This document shows, piece by piece, positions 55,958 through 64,000 of a stretch of 64,000 nt of DNA. The position numbers and the translations under genes were made by a program. Source of the DNA: Parapristionchus giblindavisi (lineage: Eukaryota; Nematoda; Chromadorea; Rhabditida; Diplogasteridae); contig CALSFV010000234.1 of NCBI GenBank assembly GCA_943737045.1, forward strand, positions 62,001-126,000, read 5' to 3'. The notes beneath the pieces are model-generated. The model worked only from the letters and a program-made list of their open reading frames with translations, did no database searches and was not told the origin of the DNA. Within the stretch, counting starts at the first letter, position 1. Each line of letters starts with the position of its first letter.

Positions 55958-58900
55958 TCAGATACAGTTCGACGGGGCGCATCCTGGACAGAAGACGCGA
56001 TCTTTGTTCAGCGCCAGAAGGGCCTTCTGCTCGTCCTCAGTCAGCGAAGCCTGCAATTGATTTTTGTTTATTGATTTATTGATTTTCAATACATATTATC
56101 GATCGATATTACCGACTATTTCGACTGTTCATCGAGAACAATGGAAAATGTGGCAATGTTCCAGTCAATCAATAATCGCCGCCTCGAATACCTTGAGCGT
56201 GTCGAGTAGATTGGATGCAATCCGGGCGGGAGTCTCCGACTTCGGAATGATGCTCACATTCGTAGAGACGGCAAATGCGTAGAGAATAGTCTGGAAATTC
56301 CGATCTTTGCCCCATAAATAATCTCACTATAAGAAATGATAAATATAATTATTAGTTTTTGTTTTATATTAAAGGGAGAGAAACCTTTGTCAAATATCGT
56401 AACCTAATCAACAGCCAGAAATCTTTTCGAGAATTTATGGTGCGAATTATTAAATTTTCAAAGCTTTTACTATATTTCATCGTTTTCCAAATGTTTTTTT
56501 ACGTAGGGTTTTCAAAAAAATATAAGAAATAAATAAAAATTGGCTGAGAAAAATAGCTTTGTAAAAACGTGGAAAAAAATCAGTCCATGATAAATTTCGT
56601 GGGTGGGTACTTCTGTAAGAAAAGAAGTCATAAATATTTTCTATCAAAGTTTTTCCGTGCGGGAGTTAGATGATTCAACCCGTTTCACTGACGGAGGTTA
56701 CTCTCTCTTTAAGTCTTCTGAAACACTGATATTTTTGGCTCCAACGCTAATAGCAAATGCTTGAAACATGCATGCACCGGCTCACAAGAGCAAAATTCTA
56801 AAAATTCAAGAATACGGTACTGCAACATTTCAGAACGAATTTTCCCTAAAAAATGAACAAATGAACAAAAGAATACGCGAGGCAAAAGATCAAAGATCAA
56901 AGATCAAACCTGAGGGGAGACACCATACTTGGCGGCAGCAGCCTTGACGGGATCCTCGTTGAGAATGTCTTGATTGCCCCAACAGAGAGATGAGAACGCC
57001 TAAATTGATCGATATGCTAGCGTTCTTAGGTGGAATTACAGTATTCTGAGTGCTTTGAAGGCCAGAACAACCACGGACTTGCCAAAATGAGCATATACCT
57101 AGCGTGTCGATCTTATGAGGGCTTGAAAGTGTATGCTACCAAACCATCATATTTAGCTCTACTCCCTCATCTACCAGGCTTTCAAAGAACAATTACCCAC
57201 GCCCGAAAACTGTTTTTTTTTGGAAATATACGGTAGCTTTCCAACAGCCAACGGGAAAAATCAATGAAATCTAGTCAATCAATCGATAACAACTCTCACC
57301 TGGAAAACGATGCCCTTCTGGCTACAGTATCTCTTCAGCAGCTTCTCCGTATTGTAGGGATGGTACTCGCACTGATTCAGCACCGGCATCACCTGATATT
57401 GATTTGCATGAGTTGATTATTGATTGATTTCGTGGTTAAATTTGTCCGCACACATTGCATGATTAAACCGCTGTAGTGGACACTATTCTTGTCTTTTTTG
57501 TTCTTTTCCGCTCAACATTTTATCGCGGCGCTCTAGAATGTAGCCACTAGTCGCTACTGCCATCAGTTATGGTCTGTGAATATCGGTAGTAATACATCAT
57601 CATAGGAGGGCACGCTGGGGGAAAGGCTGTGCGCAAACCGGAGAATTTTAAGGCAAGGCTATGCGCATGTCCATTTTTTGCAGATTTGACTGAAAATTTT
57701 CCAATTTTTGCGAGGCAAAGCTATGCGCAAGGTCCCCGCAAGGGAAGGAAAGGCTGTGTGCAAAAAGAATTCGTTTTCACGCGCCCACCTATGAATACAT
57801 CATTCCAAGACCAACCCGTAAATCGTCCATTCCCGTCTATCCAATACGTTCTTCGTAATAAACCGCATCGCATATTACAACCCGAGCTAATTTGAAACTC
57901 TTCGCTCTGGCAACATTACTCACACAGAAAATTTACTCAAATTTATAATTTCTTACTTTTCATTTTCTTAATTATAAGAAATATCACCGAAAAATTCTCT
58001 TGAAAAGAAAGAAATTCAATTTCTTAAAACAGAACATATTGTAAGAGAATTTTCTCTGTGAGTATCTCGTAGACAAAGAAAGCGGGAAAGCACTGCCTCA
58101 GCAGAGAGTTTCAAATAATCCGTGTGTGCTTCTAATACAGTAATCATTTCACCCATCACAAATCAATATGGATCGATATCGATCCAACTACCGTACCTTG
58201 GCGTACTCGAACAGCTCGACGAGATGGTAGATCTCGTAGTTCGAAACGCCGATCGATCGAATCACACCACGAGCTGAACGGTTATCGATTTATTTATTTT
58301 TACAATCTGCAGTTCCATTAACTACAGCAAAAAAGGATCAGTGATATTTACCAATAAGAAGAAACTGCATTGTACATACAAATTGGTTGTAGTTTGTATT
58401 TTCCAAATTGCAAAAATAGAATTGCCCCTTGTATGGGAGGCACGCATAGTCTAATCATTCATTTATTGGCAAGCATTCCCTCTACAATGGTTTTTTTATT
58501 TGATGATTTTGCGTGTATATTTCATGAAAACGTATAAATATTATTATTATTAGGATATAAAGTAAACAAACACAAAATTTTAAGAATAAAAGAACAAACC
58601 ATGAATTTCCTCCAGCTTCTGCCAGACAATCTTTCGATTGGGCGCGTTGCTGAAACAAATTAAATGAATTTACTTTTAATAATGATAATACCAATTCCTA
58701 TAATAGTATGTATTCATACTATTCTAGTTCAGACACGACCGCTTAAGCAACACGGTCCTCAAGATAGGCGCGAAGTTTACAACAGGTGAAAGAACAAAGA
58801 TCAAAGATCAAAGATCAAATTGGCTCTGACCATTCATCATCGTCGTTGCCAGTGTATCGATCGCGTGGATAGTGCACGAGGACGAGATCGAGATAGCTGC

Positions 58901-61900
58901 AATCAATCGATAATAAACATATTATCGATTAATCTGAAAGTCATTGCCTATATTTATTTATCATAATAACTATAAAATATTCCTAATTTCATTAATTTAT
59001 TTATCTCACTTGTCACATTTGTTCAATTTAAGATAAATTAAATCAAACTAAATCAAATTTTCGAAACATGAGCACATTGACATAAGCTTCCATTAATTAT
59101 ATAAATCAATCAATATATCTACCGTACTCCGTCTGCAGCATCTCGAGACTCTCCTTGATACTCTTCTCCGTCTCTCCCGCAGGATCACCATTAATCGTTG
59201 GAACCTGATTAATCAATATTTTAGATTATTTCACTGCATCGACATTCAATCAACATTTTGTGCTTGACGATGCACCCTTGTGGAGTAAGACTAATAAATA
59301 GATAGATAGATAAATAAATATATATTGATCACCAAAGGAATGTACGTTAATCAATCAATATTGCCTAAAGCAATTGCTGAAGTTAATCAATATTCCAACT
59401 CAAGCGTGATTCAGGCCATTAAAGTATCACATATCTGCATACAGCACAGGGATACGCCTATCCAGACCAACGTTATTTAACAATTTTTGCTTTAAAATTT
59501 TATTCCATTAACTGAAGTATATCGAAAATATTGAAAAAATCTAGGACCACAGGCACATGTAATATCAGTGAAACACGAATCACCTTGGTCGTGATGAAGA
59601 TGTCCTCGCGCTTCAGACCTTGCTCGGCGAGGGCAATCTAAATATATTTATTTATTTATCCATCAGTTAAAATCAATATATGTTAATATATGTTAATACG
59701 TCTATACTCTGATATCAAAGTTACCAGGCAAATTGTTAACCTCCCCCCATTACCTCGGGACACTATGTTATTGTTAGAGAACGAATACCCCATAATTGGG
59801 AAGTTTTCTTTGAGTGTAGATCAGATCGAACACAATTAAATTATTGATTGAAGCAGATCAATACTCAATTATATTTATGAGAGGAATCGCCAGAGGTTCG
59901 ACCACCCCCCGGACATAGAAATTTCGACCCCATGAAAAATTCAGATTAAATACTTTGAACGATGCTCTATCGAACTGCGTTGGCCGAATTTGCATATCTG
60001 CTCTCATTTTCGAGTTACGGTAGGTCAAAGTTGGCAGCTACGGTATTTTTGGCTCGAGTGTGCGTCAGAAAAATGATCATAACTCCGTTCAAAATAATGA
60101 TAGACAATTTTTCAAAAAAAGCATCGAAAGAGGAGATCTTGCGCAACATTTCCCAGATGATGACGTCATTTTTCGACCATGCGCCGGTGCGGGGCGGTCG
60201 GTTTTATGAAAAAGTGACGTAACTTTCCTAATCGGAAAAACTGAACTTTTCTTCTATGCGCGTTTTGTTGCACCAATATGTGTCTAAGAATGACCCAAGT
60301 TTCAGAGGATTTGAGAAATGCAAACAAAAAAAGCGTTGATTTTAGTGACGCGACCTCGGACCTGTCATATGAAAGAACGGCTTATTCCTCTATCAAGAAA
60401 CAGCAAAGGAGCTTAAATGACTCAAAAACATCCGAAAAAGCATTACGAGCTCAAAATACCCATATATGACAGTTATTTGAAACACAAAATCACCGAGTTT
60501 GAAAAATTTGAAAAAAACCCATATTTTGCTTTTCCACGTGGAAAAAACGTCTCAGTAATGTTAGTTAATCTTTATAATATTTCTTATAATGTTTTTGAAC
60601 ATTTATGTTTTTGGAAATGAAGGCCTACCAGCTCTTAGAGCCGAGATATCCGCCATCGAGATTACACGCGCGCGCCCCAACTCACCCTTTGAGAAGAGAT
60701 GTGTTGCCATAAAATGAACGTTTTCCAGCTCAGAATGACTCAAAACAACTTGTTTCATCATTCTTATCACGAAAAAATACCTTGGAACACGTTTTCTGTG
60801 GCTGTAAAAATCAGCAAAAGATTTGGATCGAACTGGGGTTCGAACCCGCTCGGTGTTTTTAGAGCGGTGTTTGGGGGGGGGGGGGGGGGGGCTCACACTA
60901 GTTCTTTGTTGTTCAAATGCAACTCTGTTCGCTAAGAGTTTTCTAACATCTCCATTTCGTGTAGTTGCCAGATGTTAGTCTCACTTCTCCTTTTTTTTTC
61001 TCCCAGTCTGTTCACGAAAGAGCGTGTGGGAGTGAGAGAGCGGATGATGAGCAGCCGCGCGGAGTTGGGGCGCGCGCGTGTAATCTCGATGGAGGATTTC
61101 TCGGCTCTAAGAGCAGGTAGGCCTTCACTTCCAAAAACATAAATGTTCAAAAACATTACAAGAAATATTATAAAGATTAACAAACATTACTGAGACGTTT
61201 TTTTCCACGTGGAAAAGCAAAATATGGGTTTTTTTCAAATTTTTCAAACTCGGTGATTTTGTGTTTCAAATAACTGTCATATATGGGTATTTTGAGCTCG
61301 TAATGCTTTTTCGGATGTTTTTGAGTCATTTAAGCTCCTTTGCTGTTTCTTGATAGAGGAATAAGCCGTTCTTTCATATGACAGGTCCGAGGTCGCGTCA
61401 CTAAAATCAACGCTTTTTTTGTTTGCATTTCTCAAATCCTCTGAAACTTGGGTCATTCTTAGACACATATTGGTGCAACAAAACGCGCATAGAAGAAAAG
61501 TTCAGTTTTTCCGATTAGGAAAGTTACGTCACTTTTTCATAAAACCGACCGCCCCGCACCGGCGCATGGTCGAAAAATGACGTCATCATCTGGGAAATGT
61601 TGCGCAAGATCTCCTCTTTCGATGCTTTTTTTGAAAAATTGTCTATCATTATTTTGAACGGAGTTATGATCATTTTTCTGACGCACACTCGAGCCAAAAA
61701 TACCGTAGCTGCCAACTTTGACCTACCGTAACTCGAAAATGAGAGCAGATATGCAAATTCGGCCAACGCAGTTCGATAGAGCATCGTTCAAAGTACTTAA
61801 TCTGAATTTTTCAGGGGGTCGAAATTTCTATGTCCGCGGACCCTCCGAAACGGTCGATTTTCTCGCGATTCCTCTCTTATAAGAAATGACTGTTTCCTGA

Positions 61901-62724
61901 TTTTGAGAACACTTTTCACTTGTTCAAACCCTTTTACCTACCAAAATTTACTTAATTTACCTACCAACACTAAAAAAAACTATATCCAATATTATTGCTC
62001 TCTAACATAGCCACCGTAATCTTTGAATCACTGATTAGATTAGAAGCGAAATCAATCAATAATCCATTATCAATCGATAACACCAACTTTGAGCGAAATG
62101 CCGAGCTTCGCTTCGTTCTTGTAGATGCGGGCGGTGTCAAAGAGGCGATAACCGGCTTTGAGAGCGGCACGAACCGAGTTGGTCAGCTTCTCCTGAAATT
62201 ATTTATTTATCTTACATTGAATAAATGTGACAATAAGTGAACAAATTAACAAAACAATATGGATTATCGTTAATGGATTAATATTTTTATTAGTATATGT
62301 CTTCCCAAGAAACTGAAGATTGACTCCATAAATAAAACTGATGAACATAAACGATGTGAAACAAGAAAGCGACGGGTGATAGCATAACTTCGGAATGGCG
62401 ATATTTGATTCGTTTTCGTAATTCAGCATAATAATAATAATAAAAATAAAAATACTACTACTAATAATAATAACAATAATAATAATACACAAGTTGGCAT
62501 TACTTATCAGTTCTCACATACACACTGAACAATTTCACTATCTTGCAAGTACGTCAAGGAAAGGTAGTTGGATCGATCGATATAACAATAACAATAATTA
62601 ATCAATATTATCATGATTATACCTGATCTACAATTCTTGAGATGCCTAATCCAATCTTGGGCATGTCATTTCCGTCGTTGAACTTGAACGACCCGGCGAC
62701 TCCTTTATCGAAACGAATGGGCAT
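55958..62724 (-). CDS. Aldo-keto reductase, paralog 2 (301 aa)
   Basis: Second AKR-superfamily reductase. Exons 62623-62724, 62088-62192, 59584-59637, 59128-59204, 58831-58896, 58600-58649, 58197-58273, 57300-57392, 56910-56999, 56192-56290 and 55958-56050 join in phase (906 nt). MPKIGLGISR opens the barrel. The tetrad is Asp53 and Tyr58 (FDTARIYKNE), Lys87 (IFITTK) and His121 (YLDLVLVHYP). IRSIGVSNYEIYHLVEL, LNQCEYHPYNTEK and IIPKSETPAR (252-261) are conserved. It has exactly the same length as paralog 1, and PKS falls at the same residue numbers, so the two are tandem duplicates. It has two introns paralog 1 lacks. Intron 2 hosts the large palindrome 3. ATG was chosen because an acceptor (TTATTACAG) lies 15 nt upstream; an upstream non-coding exon is also possible. 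Confidence 0.94.
57601..57793 (-). mobile_element. Family B small inverted-repeat transposon with target duplication
   Basis: 193 bp in intron 7 of AKR paralog 2. Flanked by AATACATCAT on both sides (57591-57600 and 57794-57803), a 10-base match that contains the expected 8. Confidence 0.9.
57885..58132. mobile_element. Palindromic GAGCTAATTTGAAACTCT element interrupted by another insertion
   Basis: Outer element: CCCGAGCTAATTTGAAACTC ... TCTCGTAGACAAAGAAAGCG ... GAGAGTTTCAAAT. Relatives at 31640-31735, 36935-37032 and 54067-54177. It is split at about 57912-58063 by an element with ends ACTCACACAGAAAA and TTTTCTCTGTGAGT. Confidence 0.75.
59876..61884. mobile_element. Large palindrome (foldback element) 3 with near-identical arms
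   Basis: Left arm about 59876-60690 and right arm about 61065-61884 are inverted copies about 800 bp long. Two stretches (59962-60222 versus 61524-61784, and 60278-60469 versus 61277-61468) encode identical peptides and keep the same centre (60873), so there are no net indels between them. The ends read AGAGGAATCGC on both sides; the outermost 60 bp are more divergent. The non-palindromic centre contains a run of about 20 G. It lies in intron 2 of AKR paralog 2. No transposase motif is visible in the arm frames. Confidence 0.88.
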
Positions 62725-62739
62725 GGCTGATGCGGCACT

Positions 62740-62752
62740 CTGTAATAAAAAG
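62740..62752 (-). promoter_or_regulatory. Acceptor 15 nt upstream of AKR paralog 2 start: probable trans-splice site
   Basis: On the minus strand TTTTTATTACAG ends at 62740, followed by AGTGCCGCATCAGCC and then the ATG. In nematodes such an acceptor without an upstream donor usually receives a spliced leader. An ordinary 5'-UTR intron cannot be excluded. Confidence 0.45.
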
Positions 62753-64000
62753 GTAAATGAGTTAAAAGTAATATGTTATTCAAGGCATACAAAGTCCTGC
62801 GGGAGATCAATGCTAGACCAGTGATAATGCAAGGCAAATTCGGTCCAGAGGCCCTAATCTCTTCTTCGGACCAACTTTACCTCTTTAATAATTTTAATAT
62901 ATTTAGGAAAAGATTTAGTGAAAATGAATTTGGAGAGATATCGACTGAGAAATGATATGGAAACAATTAGGGACTGGTTGGACAATCAGAATGGTATTGG
63001 ACATGATCAAATCGAGTTTAAGCTGACTAAAACACAAACAACTACTCATAATCAGAAAGCTCGGTTGTTCGATAATGTCGACCATGATAGCTAGATGAAA
63101 GAAACTATATTTCCCGAATGGAACCTCAAATAGGTGTTTGAATCCATGCACGATCAGGGATAATTATGTAATTACTGGCATGATAATGAAATATAGTCGG
63201 ATCATGCATGGATTGAAACACCTGAGACTTCCTAACAGTGAGATATTCGCAATGACGTTTGCATATAAGAGTGGCACAATAATACGATCAGTGGATCAAA
63301 ACATACGAGTGAGAGTGTGCGGGTGGGTTGGCGAGGAAGATAAGAAAATGAGGAGGCGATGGAAGGTTCGACAACCCGGCAGATGGTCGATGCCCGACGG
63401 AATAGGTCACACCTCAGTGATCTTTGAAGGGAAGAAGTCAGCATAACCAAGAATTAGACGAGAAAACGCGTAAAACGAAAGAACAAGCTCGCAAGAAGCA
63501 AAAAATATGAGAGCCATAACCGGTGAATAGCAATATTTGTTGAGTTTTAGCTTGCATTACTATTTCCCGGTCCGGATCATGGCTTTGTCTTTGATCTTTG
63601 AAATGATTTTCAGGATTATATTTTTCACAATCGATTAAGAAAAAACAAGATTCAACTGAGTGATTCATGTTCATAGTAATTAGTCCATAAATTGAATCAT
63701 TGAAAAGTGTGAAATGCTTTCTTTTTTTTATGAAACGATACAATATCTGCTTTCAGAATCCTAAAAAAAGTATAGTTATGAAGTCTAAGAAGAAGACGCG
63801 TGAGAACATAAATGCATGCAACTCATCTACAGTACAGCCGGATCTCCTTTTGTATACGAGTGCCACTGCGGCGCACATTTGCGCTCGTCATTTATTTCTA
63901 TGGGTACTGAATATTTTTCGATTCTCAAAGTCTTAATCATGAGTTTCCGTTTTGAAAAGTTGTTTTAATGACTGAAGAAACTGAAACAAAATTTGTATTA
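62753..64000. other. Right-hand spacer, no gene seen
   Basis: AT-rich DNA upstream of AKR paralog 2. A partial copy of the AACCCG/TCCTGCGGG repeat lies near 62770-62835. A hairpin-forming repeat lies at 63132-63228, with inverted ends AGGTGTTTGAATCCATGC and GCATGGATTGAAACACCT. Short open frames have no recognisable features. Confidence 0.6.

Noticed and set aside
59962..60469. 86-aa and 63-aa open frames, repeated exactly on the other arm
   Set aside because: Identity reflects palindrome arm identity. No recognisable domain; located inside an intron of AKR paralog 2.
60825..60870. GGGTTCGAACCCG string resembling a tRNA T-arm
   Set aside because: No A-box, acceptor stem or anticodon arm at the correct distances; it lies at the edge of the palindrome 3 spacer.

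Overview
This is a eukaryotic nuclear window. Coding sequence is broken into short exons that can be stitched together with GT-AG introns of about 45 bp to 3.7 kb. Acceptors are short (TTTCAG, TTGCAG, TTGTAG) with no long polypyrimidine tract. Introns and spacers are full of short recurring words (TACCGTA, CTACAGTA, ATCAATCGATAA, AAAGATC) and very small inverted-repeat transposons. This style, plus a probable trans-splice acceptor just before one start codon, points to a nematode, perhaps a rhabditid. That is an inference; no rRNA, tRNA or mitochondrial marker is present to fix it.

Layout: (1) 1-12176, minus strand: a TBL1/TBL1XR1-type LisH-WD40 co-repressor gene, 16 exons seen, with the 3' end off the left edge. 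(2) 12177-34606: a 22-kb stretch with no confident gene. It holds two large palindromes (about 15.85-17.93 kb and 32.73-34.51 kb), CT/GA microsatellites, degenerate GAGAGAG arrays, small transposons, and one possible MAM-like exon near 29.5 kb. (3) 34607-36755, plus: a 167-aa single-pass membrane protein with a Lys/Ser-rich tail. (4) 38073-38775, minus: a 78-aa single-pass membrane protein. (5) 40393-47160, minus: an 814-aa nuclear protein with an N-terminal MADF domain, a long Pro/Ala-rich middle and an AT-hook. (6) 47512-48345, plus: a 116-aa single-pass membrane protein, head-to-head with the MADF gene. (7) 48621-54553 and 55958-62724, both minus: tandem aldo-keto reductase paralogs, each 301 aa with an intact D-Y-K-H tetrad. 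(8) 62725-64000: no gene seen.

For the six complete gene models, exon phases agree at every junction and total coding length is a multiple of three, so these models are strong even though nothing was searched. TBL1 phases also agree throughout the part seen.

The most notable non-coding content is a set of small elements of about 85-195 bp, in at least four sequence families. All begin CATA and end TATG or close to it, and most are flanked by an exact 8-bp target duplication, so their boundaries are defined to the base. A 526-bp element with CAGGGCTGGG ends and an 8-bp duplication is hAT-like. Large palindromes with arms of 0.7-0.85 kb, nested insertions, and the overlap between the TACCGTA word and 5' splice sites also deserve attention. 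The genes do not form an obvious pathway; only the two reductases are clearly related.
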